A DNA stretch of 64,000 bases from CAYSUS01 sp964434165 (GTDB taxonomy: Bacteria; Planctomycetota; Planctomycetia; Pirellulales; Thermoguttaceae). The DNA lies in NCBI GenBank assembly GCA_964434165.1, contig CAYSUS010000029.1:9890-73889 (forward strand). Direction: 5' to 3'. Within the stretch, counting starts at the first letter, position 1, and each line of letters begins with the position of its first letter. The notes under the pieces were generated by a model that was not told the origin of the DNA, searched no databases, and was given only the letters and a program-made list of their open reading frames with translations. The position numbers were made by a program, and so were the translations under genes. Positions 9,083 through 17,632 of this stretch are shown piece by piece.

Positions 9083-9880
9083 TTGCGGACGACGGACGGG
9101 CTGACTTACCGGGAGGGGCGCTCCCCTGCATCCGTGGAAACGCGGCTTCACTTCGACATCCTGCCGCAGCCCGACGACACGACCTGCGGCCCGACCTGCC
9201 TCCACGCGGTTTATAAGTTCTACGGGGCCGGGCTGCCGCTGGACCGCGTGGTCGCCGAGTGTCCCCGCCTCGACCAGGGCGGGACGCTGGCCAGCCTGTT
9301 GGGCTGTCATGCCCTGCGGCGCGGGTTCGACGCCCGCATCTACACCTACAACCTCCAGGTCTTCGATCCCACCTGGTTCGCGCCCGGCGCGGGGCCCCTG
9401 GCGGCGAAGCTGGAGGCCCAGATGGCGGCGAAGACGAAGCACCGGCTTCAGGTGGCGACGCGGTCGTACCTCGAGTTCCTCGCGCTGGGCGGGACGATCC
9501 GCCTGGAAGACCTCACCACGTCCCTGATCCGCAAGTACCTCAAGCGGGGCGCGCCGATTCTTACCGGGCTGAGCGCCACCTACCTGTACCGCGATCCGAG
9601 GGAATACGGCCCCAACGACGACCCCGACGACGTGCGCGGTTTCCCCTCGGGGCACTTCGTCGTGCTCTGCGGATACGATTCGGCGACCCGCGGCGTGCTG
9701 GTGGCCGATCCCATGATGCCCAACCCCCTGGCGCCCCAGCAGCAATACGTGGTCAACGTGGACCGCGTGATCTGCGCGATTCTGTTGGGCATCCTCACGT
9801 ACGACGGCAACTTCCTGATCATCGAGCCGCGCAAGAAGAACTCGAGGAGCCACGGTGCCGATCCTGATCATCGTCAATGA
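9083..9880 (+). CDS. C39-like papain-fold cysteine peptidase
   Basis: A 265-residue protein. A TTG start with GGAG 8 bases upstream is used; an in-frame GTG at 9134 is the alternative and would remove 17 residues without touching the active site. The catalytic residues of a peptidase-C39-like fold are visible: oxyanion Gln29 (ILPQPDD), Cys35 in TTCGPTCL, His191 in SGHFVVLCGYD and Asp209 in VLVADP. There is no signal peptide or membrane segment, so it should act in the cytoplasm rather than within an exporter. It heads a cluster with two ligases and an amidohydrolase and overlaps the next gene by 26 bases. A role in trimming or hydrolysing the peptide or amide product of those ligases is inferred from context only. 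Confidence 0.72.
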   Translation: MRTTDGLTYREGRSPASVETRLHFDILPQPDDTTCGPTCLHAVYKFYGAGLPLDRVVAECPRLDQGGTLASLLGCHALRRGFDARIYTYNLQVFDPTWFAPGAGPLAAKLEAQMAAKTKHRLQVATRSYLEFLALGGTIRLEDLTTSLIRKYLKRGAPILTGLSATYLYRDPREYGPNDDPDDVRGFPSGHFVVLCGYDSATRGVLVADPMMPNPLAPQQQYVVNVDRVICAILLGILTYDGNFLIIEPRKKNSRSHGADPDHRQ

Positions 9881-11327
9881 TCCGAGTGAGTGGCCGTTCG
9901 AGATTCCCGGCGTGGACGTGGTCTCAGCGCGGGCGTATCTGACGCGCCCCGAGTACAGCGAGAAACGGGGCGTGAAGCTGTTCAACCTGTGCCGCTCGTA
10001 CCGCTACCAGACGGTCGGGTACTACGCGTCGCTGCTGGCCGAAGCGCGCGGGCACAAGCCGCTCCCCAGCGTCACGGCGATCCAGGACCTGAAGAACCCG
10101 ACCGTGGTCCGCCTGGTCTCCGACGACCTGGAAGACCTGATCCAGAAGAGCCTGGGGAAAATCCAGTCGGAGAGGTTCTCGCTGTCGATCTACTTCGGGC
10201 GGAACATGGCCAAGCGCTACGACCGACTGGCGATGAAGCTCTTCAACCTGTTCCCCGCCCCGCTGCTCCGTGCCCAGTTCGCGCGCAACGGGATCTGGCA
10301 GTTGCGGAGCGTCTCGGCGATCCCGGCGGGCGAGATCCCCGACTCGCACCAGCCGTTCGTCCTCGACGTGGCCACGCAGTACTTCTCGGGGCGCGGCAGC
10401 CGGCCGCGGCGGCGGGCGCGGTACCGCTACGACCTGGCCGTGCTCTGCGACTGCGGCGATCCGGACCCCCCTTCCGACGCCAAGGCGATCGATCGGTTCC
10501 TCCGCGCTGCCGAGGCCATAGGCATCGCCGCCGAGCGGATCGGGCGTGACGACTACGCCCGGCTCGCCGAGTTCGACGCCCTGTTCATCCGCGAGACCAC
10601 CGCGGTGAACCACTTCACCTACCGTTTCGCCCAGCGCGCGGCCAGCGAGGGACTGGTCGTCATCGACGACCCCCAGTCCATCGCCCGCTGCGCCAACAAG
10701 GTTTACCTGGCCGAGTCGCTCGGGCGGCACGGCGTGCCGATCCCCAGGACACTCGTGGTCCATCGCGACAACGTGGCCTCCATCGAGCAGGAGCTGGGCC
10801 TGCCTTGCGTGCTGAAGAAGCCGGACAGCGCCTTCTCGCTGGGCGTGGTCAAGGTGGACACCCGCGAGGACCTCTGCCGCGAGATCAAGCGGCTATTGGC
10901 CGAGTCCGATCTGGTCGTCGCCCAGGAGTTCCTCCCTACGGACTTCGACTGGCGGATCGGGGTGCTCGACCGCCAGCCGCTTTACGCGTGTAAGTACTTC
11001 ATGGCCCCCAGGCACTGGCAGATCATCCACCGCGACGGCACCGGGCGCCGGCGGTACGGCCGCTACGAGACAGTCCCCGTGGAGACCGTGCCCGGCAAGG
11101 CCGTGCGCATCGCCCTGAAGGCCGCCAACCTCATCGGCAACGGACTGTACGGGGTGGACGTCAAGCAGTGCGGCGACCGCTTCTTCGCCATCGAGGTCAA
11201 CGACAACCCCAACATCGACTCCGGCGTCGAGGACACCGTGCTCCGGCAGGAGCTGTACCGCCGGGTGATGGCCTCCTTCCTGTGGCGGATCGAACAGCGC
11301 AAGGCGTGGACGCCCTCCTATGATTGA
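9855..11327 (+). CDS. RimK-type ATP-grasp ligase with RLAN N-terminal domain
   Basis: A 490-residue protein starting at GTG 9855, with GAGGAG 5 bases before it and the start inside the preceding gene. Residues 1-170 match the RimK-like ATP-grasp N-terminal (RLAN) domain, including ARAYLTRPEYSEKRGVKLFN, CRSYRYQTVGYYASLLAEAR and FGRNMAKRYDRLAMKLFNLF. Residues about 200-485 are an ATP-grasp domain: ANKVYLAESLGRHGVPIPRT, the ATP-binding CVLKKPDSAFSLGVVKV, and the metal-binding FAIEVNDNPNIDSGVED. RimK relatives join amino acids, often glutamate, to a carboxylate with ATP to ADP hydrolysis. The substrate is unknown; the next gene, a second carboxylate-amine ligase overlapping by 8 bases, suggests they act in sequence on one product. 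Confidence 0.85.
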   Translation: MPILIIVNDPSEWPFEIPGVDVVSARAYLTRPEYSEKRGVKLFNLCRSYRYQTVGYYASLLAEARGHKPLPSVTAIQDLKNPTVVRLVSDDLEDLIQKSLGKIQSERFSLSIYFGRNMAKRYDRLAMKLFNLFPAPLLRAQFARNGIWQLRSVSAIPAGEIPDSHQPFVLDVATQYFSGRGSRPRRRARYRYDLAVLCDCGDPDPPSDAKAIDRFLRAAEAIGIAAERIGRDDYARLAEFDALFIRETTAVNHFTYRFAQRAASEGLVVIDDPQSIARCANKVYLAESLGRHGVPIPRTLVVHRDNVASIEQELGLPCVLKKPDSAFSLGVVKVDTREDLCREIKRLLAESDLVVAQEFLPTDFDWRIGVLDRQPLYACKYFMAPRHWQIIHRDGTGRRRYGRYETVPVETVPGKAVRIALKAANLIGNGLYGVDVKQCGDRFFAIEVNDNPNIDSGVEDTVLRQELYRRVMASFLWRIEQRKAWTPSYD

Positions 11328-12609
11328 GCAGCCGGAGCCGGGCCTCTCCGTCGCAGCGTCCGGCGCCCCGTCGCCGTGGCACCTGTTCGACGTCTTCGGC
11401 GTCGAGCTGGAGTACATGATCGTCCGCGCCGGCGACCTGGGCGTCCTCCCGGCGGCCGACCGGGTTCTCCATGCCGTGGCCGGATGCTACGAGTCCGAGG
11501 TCGAGCTGGGCGAGGCGGCCTGGTCCAACGAGCTGGTGCTCCACGTGATCGAGGTCAAGACCAACGGGCCGGCGCCGACCTTCGATCCGCTTCCGCGGCT
11601 TTTCCAGGAGAACGTCGGCAGGATGCACGAGATCCTGCGGCCGCTCGGGGCGCGGCTCATGCCCACCGCGATGCACCCCTGGATGGACCCGCACGCCGAG
11701 ATGCGGCTCTGGCCGCACGAGCACAGCCCGATCTACGAGGCCTACCACCGCATCTTCGACTGCCGGGGACACGGCTGGGCGAACCTCCAGGCGGTCCACC
11801 TCAACCTGCCCTTCTGCGGCGACGAGGAGCTCGGCCGGCTGCACGCCGCGATCCGGCTGGTGCTTCCCATCCTGCCGGCCCTGGCGGCCAGCTCGCCCGT
11901 CATGGAGCGCCGCCTCACCGGCTGGATGGACACGCGCCTGGAGGTCTATCGCCTCAACAGCGGCCGCATCCCCGCGATCGCCGGGGCCGTCATTCCGGAG
12001 CCGGTCTTCACCCGGGCCGACTACGAAGAGAAGATATTCCGCCCGATGTACGAGGCGATTCGGCCGCTGGACCCTCAAGGAATCCTGCGCCACGAGTTCC
12101 TCAACTCCCGCGGGGCGATCGCCAGGTTCGACCGCGGGGCCCTGGAGATCCGCGTGCTGGACATGCAGGAGTGCCCCGCGGCCGACGTCGCCGTGTGCGC
12201 GGCCACGGTGGCGGCGCTGCGGGCAATCGCCGCGGAGCGATGGAGACCGATCGATGAGCAGAAGGCCGTTCCCACGGACACGCTGGTCCCGATCATGCTA
12301 GCGTGTATTCGGGATGCGGAAGAGGCCGTGATCGCCGACCGAGCGTACCTCGATCATCTCGGTTACCCGGTCCGCGCGGCCGCGTGCACGGCCGGGGATC
12401 TTTGGCGGCACCTGGCCGAATCGACGCCGCCGTGGCCGGCCGGTTCCCTGCCCGCGTGGAACGAGGCGCTGCGCACGATCCTCGACCGGGGCCCCTTGGC
12501 CCGACGGATCGTCCGGGCCCTGGGCGGCGACCTCTCCCCGCGGCGCCTCCGGGGGGTGTACGGCGCCCTGTGCGATTGCCTGCGCGAGGGCCGAGTGTTC
12601 GTTGCTTGA
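11320..12609 (+). CDS. GCS2-like carboxylate-amine ligase (glutamate-cysteine ligase superfamily)
   Basis: A 429-residue protein whose ATG lies 8 bases inside the end of the ATP-grasp gene. It has the glutamine-synthetase-like ligase fold of the GCS2/COOH-NH2 ligase group: FGVELEYMIV (acidic metal ligands), NELVLHVIEVKTNGPAP, a His-rich PTAMHPWMDPHAEMRLWPHE segment, WANLQAVHLNLPF, and the C-terminal RFDRGALEIRVLDMQECP. These enzymes activate a carboxylate as an acyl-phosphate and join it to an amine, as in gamma-glutamylcysteine synthesis. The association with a peptidase, a RimK-type ligase and an N-formylglutamate-amidohydrolase-like enzyme argues against ordinary glutathione synthesis; no glutathione synthetase is present. 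Product unknown. Confidence 0.78.
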   Translation: MIEQPEPGLSVAASGAPSPWHLFDVFGVELEYMIVRAGDLGVLPAADRVLHAVAGCYESEVELGEAAWSNELVLHVIEVKTNGPAPTFDPLPRLFQENVGRMHEILRPLGARLMPTAMHPWMDPHAEMRLWPHEHSPIYEAYHRIFDCRGHGWANLQAVHLNLPFCGDEELGRLHAAIRLVLPILPALAASSPVMERRLTGWMDTRLEVYRLNSGRIPAIAGAVIPEPVFTRADYEEKIFRPMYEAIRPLDPQGILRHEFLNSRGAIARFDRGALEIRVLDMQECPAADVAVCAATVAALRAIAAERWRPIDEQKAVPTDTLVPIMLACIRDAEEAVIADRAYLDHLGYPVRAAACTAGDLWRHLAESTPPWPAGSLPAWNEALRTILDRGPLARRIVRALGGDLSPRRLRGVYGALCDCLREGRVFVA

Positions 12610-12617
12610 CTCGCGTC

Positions 12618-12650
12618 AGACTTCCAAAGTCTTCAAGACTTCGGAAGTCT
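12618..12650. repeat. 33-bp palindromic intergenic repeat, copy 1
   Basis: Two 16-base arms (AGACTTCCAAAGTCTT and AAGACTTCGGAAGTCT) around one central C form a palindrome with a single mismatch. The same 33-bp unit recurs at 41874-41906, 41932-41964 and 47837-47869. This copy sits in the 65-base gap between the GCS2-like ligase and the amidohydrolase-like gene and could form a hairpin in the transcript. Confidence 0.9.
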
Positions 12651-12674
12651 CACCTTCAACTCCCTTCCACCAGC

Positions 12675-13418
12675 ATGTTCCTGATCACCTGCGAACATGG
12701 CGGAAACCGCGTGCCGCGCGGGCTGGCCGGCTCGTTCGCGTCGGCGGGCCGGGTGCTGGCGACGCACCGCGCCTACGACCTCGGCGCGCTGGAGTTGGCG
12801 CGGGCGCTGGCCGAAGGGCTCCACGCCCCGCTGGTTTTCTCGGAAGTGACTCGGCTGGTGATCGACATGAATCGTTCCGTCGGCCACCCGGGGCTGTTCT
12901 CGGAGTACACCCGCGGCCTGGCACCCGAGAAGAAGAGGGAAATCCTTCGCCATTACTACGAACCGTACGGCGACCGCGTCCAAGAGGCCGCCGCGGAGCG
13001 GATCGCGCAGCGCGGGTGCGTGCGGCACGTGTCGGTCCACAGCTTCGCGCCGGTGCTCCGCGGGCAGGCCCGCCGCGCCGACGTGGCCTGGCTGTACGAT
13101 CCGTCGCGCCCGGGGGAGAAGGCGCTGTGCGCCGGCTGGTTGCGGAGCCTGCGAGCCCTGCGGCCCGACCTCCGCCTCCGTCGCAACTATCCCTACCGCG
13201 GCACGTCCGACGGCCTGACCACCGCGCTCCGCCGCGTCTTTCCGGCCGAGGAGTACGTCGGCGTCGAGCTGGAAGTCAACCAGCGCTGGCCCCGCGGCGG
13301 AGGCCTGCGGTGGCGCGAGATGCAGGGGCATCTGGTCGCTTCCTTGCTCGCTTCAAGTGCGGAGGGCGCTGGGGGTTCGCAGGCGACCTGCCGATCGTTC
13401 ACAGCGGGGCGCTCCTGA
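12675..13418 (+). CDS. N-formylglutamate amidohydrolase-like enzyme
   Basis: A 247-residue protein starting at ATG 12675, immediately before the conserved N-terminal segment; longer in-frame extensions into the upstream repeat are not family-like. Family signatures are clear: FLITCEHGGNRVPRGL (metal-binding EHGGN), HRAYDLGALELARALAE, SEVTRLVIDMNRSVGHPGLF, VSVHSFAPVL (metal His) and VELEVNQRWPRGGG. The family hydrolyses N-formyl-L-glutamate or related N-acyl amides in the cytoplasm. It is the last gene of the amide-ligase cluster, so the natural substrate is more likely the product or a side product of the two ligases than a histidine-degradation intermediate; no hut genes are nearby. The last 25 residues are divergent. 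Confidence 0.75.
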   Translation: MFLITCEHGGNRVPRGLAGSFASAGRVLATHRAYDLGALELARALAEGLHAPLVFSEVTRLVIDMNRSVGHPGLFSEYTRGLAPEKKREILRHYYEPYGDRVQEAAAERIAQRGCVRHVSVHSFAPVLRGQARRADVAWLYDPSRPGEKALCAGWLRSLRALRPDLRLRRNYPYRGTSDGLTTALRRVFPAEEYVGVELEVNQRWPRGGGLRWREMQGHLVASLLASSAEGAGGSQATCRSFTAGRS

Positions 13419-13518
13419 CAAAGAGGCTCGGCGCATCAGCTCGGCCGAACCTTTTCGCCCTTGCCCGGGTCCGGGGTGGCATACGACAATGCTTTGCTCG
13501 CGCTTTCGGAATGCCCGC

Positions 13519-15060
13519 ATGCAGAACGCCCGCAGACCGTCGAACCCCCTGGCCCAATGGTGGACCCGTCCCTGCGGGGGGCGCGAGGTGTTGGCCATCT
13601 CGCTGCCCCTGGTCATCTCGATGGGCTCCTGGGCGGCGATGCACTTCTGCGACCGGGTGTTCCTCTCCTGGTATTCGCAGCAGGCCATGGCCGCCTCGCT
13701 GCCGGCGGGCGTCCTCTACTTCACGCTGCTTTGCCTGCCGCTGGGCGTGGCGATGTACGTCAACACGTTCGTGGCGCAGTACGTGGGGGCGGGCAGGCCC
13801 GAGCGGGTCGGGCTGGTCGTGTGGCAAGGGGTGCGCGTCGGCGCCCTGGTGGCCCCGTTGTACGTGGCCGCGATCCCGCTGGCCCCGCTCGTGTTCCGCG
13901 CGGCCGGCCACGAGGCCGAGCTGGCCCAGCTCGAGACCCTCTACCTTCAGGTGCTCACCTTCGGCGCGGGGGCCTGGATCGCCGGGGGGGCCCTCTCGGC
14001 GTTCTTCACCGGACGGGGCGCGACCCGCGTGGTCATGGCCGTCGATAGCTCGGCGGCCCTTCTGAACATCGTGCTCGACTACGCCTGGATCTTCGGCCGC
14101 TTCGGGCTGCCGGCGATGGGCATCGAGGGGGCCGCCTGGGGCACGGTCGTGGCCAACTGGTTCCGGCTGGGCGTGTACCTCTGGCTGGTATTGCGACCGG
14201 CTTATCGCGAGCGCTACCAGATCGCCGCGGGCTTCCGGTTCGACCGCCCGCTGTTCCTGCGCCTGCTCCGCTACGGAGGGCCGAACGGCCTGCAACTGCT
14301 CGCCGAGGTGTCCGCCTTCACGCTGTTCATCCTCCTCGTGGGTCAGTTGGGCGAGCAGGCCATGGCCGCCACCACGGCCGCCTTCAACGTGAACAACTTC
14401 GCCTTCGTCCCCATGCTCGGCCTGGGGATGGGTCTGACCGCGATCGTCGGGCAGAAGCTCGGCGCCAATCGGCCGGATCTGGCCGCCCGGGCCACCTGGA
14501 CGGCGCTGCTGATGGCCTGGGCCTACATGGGCGCGATGGCCGCCTTGTACGTCTTCGCCCCCGACCTGTTCCTCCTCGGGCACAAGGCGGGGATGTCGGA
14601 AGCGGAGTACGCGGCGCTGCGGAGCACTACCGTCGTCCTCTTGCGCTTCGTGGCCGCGTACTGCCTGTTCGACGCCATGATCGTCGTCTTCGCCGGGGCC
14701 TTGAAAGGGGCCGGCGACATGCTGTTCATCTTCCTGACGAACGTGCTCATGGCGCCGCCGCTGGTGCTCTCGGTGTGGATCGGCGTCCGCTTCTTCGATC
14801 TCGGGCTCTACTGGAGCTGGGTCTGCGTAACCGGCTGGGTCTGCGCCTTGGGCACCTGCTACGCCGCGAGGTTCCTCCAAGGGCGCTGGCGCACGATGCG
14901 CGTGATCGAGCACGACGCCGGGGCCGAGGAGCTGCCTTCGCCGCCGCGCGAGCGGGTGCCGGGCGGCGACGGGGCCGCGCACACCGACGGGCTAGAGATC
15001 CTCGCGCCGCCCAGCCGCCGCGCCCGCCGCGGCGCGCCGGTCGAGGGAGAGAGCGCATAA
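13519..15060 (+). CDS. MATE family efflux transporter
   Basis: A 513-residue inner-membrane protein with about 12 hydrophobic segments, beginning PCGGREVLAISLPLVISMGS and repeating the two-lobed MATE/NorM pattern (MAASLPAGVLYFTLLCLPLG, ALSAFFTGRGATRVVM, NVNNFAFVPMLGLGMGLTAI, ALKGAGDMLFIFLTNVLMAP). ATG 13519 follows GGA by 8 bases; ATG 13489 is possible and adds 10 residues. The C-terminal 40 residues are charged and cytoplasmic. MATE proteins export cationic or amphipathic small molecules using Na+ or H+ gradients. It begins 100 bases after the amide-ligase cluster on the same strand, so it may export the cluster's product; that link is inference. Confidence 0.88.
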   Translation: MQNARRPSNPLAQWWTRPCGGREVLAISLPLVISMGSWAAMHFCDRVFLSWYSQQAMAASLPAGVLYFTLLCLPLGVAMYVNTFVAQYVGAGRPERVGLVVWQGVRVGALVAPLYVAAIPLAPLVFRAAGHEAELAQLETLYLQVLTFGAGAWIAGGALSAFFTGRGATRVVMAVDSSAALLNIVLDYAWIFGRFGLPAMGIEGAAWGTVVANWFRLGVYLWLVLRPAYRERYQIAAGFRFDRPLFLRLLRYGGPNGLQLLAEVSAFTLFILLVGQLGEQAMAATTAAFNVNNFAFVPMLGLGMGLTAIVGQKLGANRPDLAARATWTALLMAWAYMGAMAALYVFAPDLFLLGHKAGMSEAEYAALRSTTVVLLRFVAAYCLFDAMIVVFAGALKGAGDMLFIFLTNVLMAPPLVLSVWIGVRFFDLGLYWSWVCVTGWVCALGTCYAARFLQGRWRTMRVIEHDAGAEELPSPPRERVPGGDGAAHTDGLEILAPPSRRARRGAPVEGESA

Positions 15061-15075
15061 GAGGCCGCGCCCCCC

Positions 15076-15534
15076 ATGCACGAGTACTTCATGCAACTGG
15101 CGCTGGACGAGGCCCGGCAGGCCATGGCCGAGGAGGAGGTGCCGGTCGGCGCGGTGATCGTGCGCGAGGGGCAGGTGGTCGCCCAGGCGCACAACCAGCG
15201 CGAGCAGCTTCGCGATCCCACGGCCCACGCCGAGATGATCGCCATCACCCAGGCGGCGGCCGCGTGCAATGCGTGGCGCTTGGAGGACTGCACGCTGTAC
15301 GCGACGCTGGAGCCCTGCCCGATGTGCGCCGGGGCGATCCTCCAGGCCCGCATCCCCGTGGTCGTCTATGGCGCGGCCGACCCCAAGGCCGGGGCCGTCC
15401 AGTCGCTCTACCGGATGCTGGACGACGGCCGGCTGAACCACCGTTGCCTGGTGTTTTCCGGCGTGCTGGCCGACGAGTGCGGCCGGGTGCTCACGGAGTT
15501 CTTCCGGCAGCAGCGGCGGCTGGGGAAGAAGTAG
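15076..15534 (+). CDS. tadA: tRNA-specific adenosine deaminase TadA
   Basis: A 152-residue CDA-fold deaminase of the usual TadA length. Zinc ligands and proton shuttle are present: His51 and Glu53 in TAHAEM, and Cys81/Cys84 in PCPMCAGA. The RIPVVVYGAADPKAGAVQSL and EFFRQQR C-terminal helix are typical of tRNA A34-to-inosine deaminases rather than free-base deaminases. It acts in the cytoplasm on the wobble position of arginine tRNA. It starts 15 bases after the MATE stop codon and is probably co-transcribed with it, though the functions look unrelated. Confidence 0.93.
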   Translation: MHEYFMQLALDEARQAMAEEEVPVGAVIVREGQVVAQAHNQREQLRDPTAHAEMIAITQAAAACNAWRLEDCTLYATLEPCPMCAGAILQARIPVVVYGAADPKAGAVQSLYRMLDDGRLNHRCLVFSGVLADECGRVLTEFFRQQRRLGKK

Positions 15535-15549
15535 CGACCGGTCCGTTTC

Positions 15550-15579
15550 TTGACACGCCACGCCCAGCCAACGGATAAT
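15550..15579 (+). promoter_or_regulatory. Candidate sigma-70-type promoter of the 15627 oxidoreductase gene
   Basis: A perfect TTGACA (15550-15555), an 18-base spacer and GATAAT (15574-15579, 5 of 6) precede the gene by about 48 bases. The first ten bases, TTGACACGCC, are identical to those of the promoter proposed for the second oxidoreductase gene at 32946. Confidence 0.6.
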
Positions 15580-15626
15580 CGGCGATTGCTGCCGATCCCC
15601 CCTTCCCCCTCAGGAGCCACGCCGCC

Positions 15627-16994
15627 ATGCCGCCTCTCAACCGCCGCGAGTTCCTCGACCGCTCGAAGAAGACCACCCTGGGAATGGCCGCCGGCGTGAC
15701 CCTCCTGGCCGACGCCGGCAGCGCGCGCGGGGCCCCGGCCGCCGACAAGGTTGTCCTCGCCGCGGTGGGCGTGCGCGGCCGCGGCTCGCACCTGGCCACG
15801 GGCTTCCTCCAGCGCGGCGACTGCGAGTACGCCTACGTGTGCGATCCCGACACGCGGCTGTTCGAGTCGCGGGCCAAGCGGATCGCCGAGCAGCAAGGGG
15901 GCAAAAAGCCCAAGTGCGTCGCCGACATGCGCGAGGCCCTGGACGACAAGTCGGTCACGGCCATCATCTCCGCCACGCCTGACCACTGGCACGCCCTGTC
16001 CACGGTCTGGGCCTGCCAGGCGGGCAAGGACGTGTACGTCGAGAAGCCGGCCACCCACAACTGCTGGGAGGGCCAGAAGATGGTCGAGGCCGCGCGCAAG
16101 AACCAGCGGATCGTCCAGATCGGCACGCAGAACCGCTCCGCGAGGTACAACATGGCTGCGCGCGAGTACATTAAGGAGGGCAAGCTCGGCGACGTGCACA
16201 TGGTCCGCGTGTGCAACATGAAGTTCTGGGGCAACCGCGCGGCGGTGCCGGACAGCGATCCGCCGGAGGGCATGAAGTGGGATATCTGGACAGGCCCGGC
16301 GCCGGAGCACCGCTACAACGCGGCCCACCACAACTACTGGCACCACCACTGGCGCTACTCGGGCGGCGACATCGCCAACGACGCCAGCCACCAGATCGAC
16401 CTCGCCCGCTGGCTCGTCGGCGCGGAGCATCCCAAGACGGTCTATTCGACCGGCGGGCGCTGGGACAGCGAGGGCGTGGCCGAAACGCCCGACACCCAGG
16501 TCGCCGTATGGGAATACCACAAGATGCTCATGGTCTTCGAGCTGACGCTCTACACCCCGTACATGCTGAAGATCTCGCCGCAGATCCGCGACTCGCTCAC
16601 CGACTACCCGTACTGGCCCCAGTGCGCCACGCACATCGAGATCTACGGGTCCAACGGCGTGATGTACGTGGGCCGGCACGGCGGCGGCTGGCAGGTCTTC
16701 GACCGGCCCAAGCGCGAGGTGCCCCAGGTGGTGGCCGAGCACAACGACGGCTTCCCCGACCCGGAGCACAAGGAGAACTTCATCCAGTCGATCCGCACGC
16801 GCAAGCTCCCCAGCGCCGACGTGCGCGAAGGGCACCTCACCGCCCTGTTGATCCACTACGCCAACATCAGCTACCGCCTGGGCGGCGAGAAGCTGTCCAT
16901 CGACGCCCAGACCGAGCATGTCAAGGACAACCCCGAGGCGATGAAGCTGTTCAAGCGGTCGTACCGCAAGCCGTACGTGATTGAGGAGGGGTGA
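15627..16994 (+). CDS. Tat-exported Gfo/Idh/MocA family oxidoreductase
   Basis: A 455-residue protein. Residues 1-35 are a twin-arginine-type signal (LNRREFLDRSKKTTLGMAAG) with an Ala-rich end. The Rossmann domain follows: VVLAAVGVRGRGSHLATGFL (dinucleotide-binding glycines), ATPDHWHALSTVWACQAGKD and VYVEKPATHN, the EKP motif of the family. The C-terminal Gfo/Idh domain contains GGDIANDASHQIDLARWLVG, where the H..D.ARWL pattern is typical of the planctomycete exported subgroup. Such enzymes oxidise or epimerise sugars with a tightly bound cofactor; substrate cannot be read from sequence. Monocistronic, driven by the promoter at 15550-15579. Related but not closely to the protein at 33095. Confidence 0.87.
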   Translation: MPPLNRREFLDRSKKTTLGMAAGVTLLADAGSARGAPAADKVVLAAVGVRGRGSHLATGFLQRGDCEYAYVCDPDTRLFESRAKRIAEQQGGKKPKCVADMREALDDKSVTAIISATPDHWHALSTVWACQAGKDVYVEKPATHNCWEGQKMVEAARKNQRIVQIGTQNRSARYNMAAREYIKEGKLGDVHMVRVCNMKFWGNRAAVPDSDPPEGMKWDIWTGPAPEHRYNAAHHNYWHHHWRYSGGDIANDASHQIDLARWLVGAEHPKTVYSTGGRWDSEGVAETPDTQVAVWEYHKMLMVFELTLYTPYMLKISPQIRDSLTDYPYWPQCATHIEIYGSNGVMYVGRHGGGWQVFDRPKREVPQVVAEHNDGFPDPEHKENFIQSIRTRKLPSADVREGHLTALLIHYANISYRLGGEKLSIDAQTEHVKDNPEAMKLFKRSYRKPYVIEEG

Positions 16995-17112
16995 GTGGTG
17001 AGCGGGGGCGATTGGGGCGGCGGCGGGCGGTGTGCGGCCCTGGGGGGGCGCGGGGCTTGTTGACCGCGCCGCGCAGACCGGGTAGCGTAGCCCCTTTTTC
17101 CACGGCCGCCCC

Positions 17113-17628
17113 ATGCCCGAAGCCTTCCAGATCGTTCAGTCGTTCGTGGCCCCGGTGGTGATGATCTCGGCCAACGGGCTGTTGTGTCTGGCGTTCTACA
17201 ACCGGCTGGCGGCCGTGGTCCACCGCGTGCGGGAGATCAACCGGGAGCGGTTCGACCTGGAGACGCGCCTGGCCGGCGACGGGCAGAAGGCCGACGCGGC
17301 CGGGGCCGCCCGGATCAAGGCCCGCATCGACACCCTCCACGAGTTGGGCCACCGCCTGTTCGACCGCGTGAAGCTGATCCGCGACTCGCTCGTGTGCCTT
17401 CTGATCTCGGTGCTGTTCATGCTGGGCTGCTCGCTGGCCCTGGGGCTGGCGGCCCTGTCGGTCGTGGCGAGCTGGTTCGCCCTGGGCGGATTCGTGCTGG
17501 GGACCGTGGCGACCGGGGCCGGCACCGCATTCGCCCTGTGGGAGCTCCGCGTATCGCTTGATCCGCTTCTGTTCGAGCACGCGATGCTCGAGCTGATGCC
17601 CGACGAGAAGGAGGACCTCGCGGAGTAG
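17113..17628 (+). CDS. DUF2721 family membrane protein
   Basis: A 171-residue protein with an N-terminal membrane segment (about 12-28), a long charged helical region (about 35-85: VHRVREINRERFDLETRLAG) and two further membrane segments (about 92-130: SLVCLLISVLFMLGCSLALG, ASWFALGGFVLGTVATGAGT). This is the DUF2721 layout, including the conserved AFYNRL..V..R.R.... motif after the first helix. Function unknown in all organisms. A TTGACC (17060-17065) with a 17-base spacer to TAGCGT (17083-17088) is a weak possible promoter. Its stop codon lies four bases from that of the convergent hybrid kinase. Confidence 0.78.
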   Translation: MPEAFQIVQSFVAPVVMISANGLLCLAFYNRLAAVVHRVREINRERFDLETRLAGDGQKADAAGAARIKARIDTLHELGHRLFDRVKLIRDSLVCLLISVLFMLGCSLALGLAALSVVASWFALGGFVLGTVATGAGTAFALWELRVSLDPLLFEHAMLELMPDEKEDLAE

Positions 17629-17632
17629 CCGG

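Noticed and set aside
9083..9880. C39 peptidase as part of a bacteriocin ABC exporter
   Set aside because: No ABC transporter domains, no membrane segments and no double-glycine leader peptide gene are present.
12675..13418. Assignment of the amidohydrolase-like gene to histidine degradation
   Set aside because: No hut genes are adjacent, and its position at the end of an amide-ligase cluster gives a better context.
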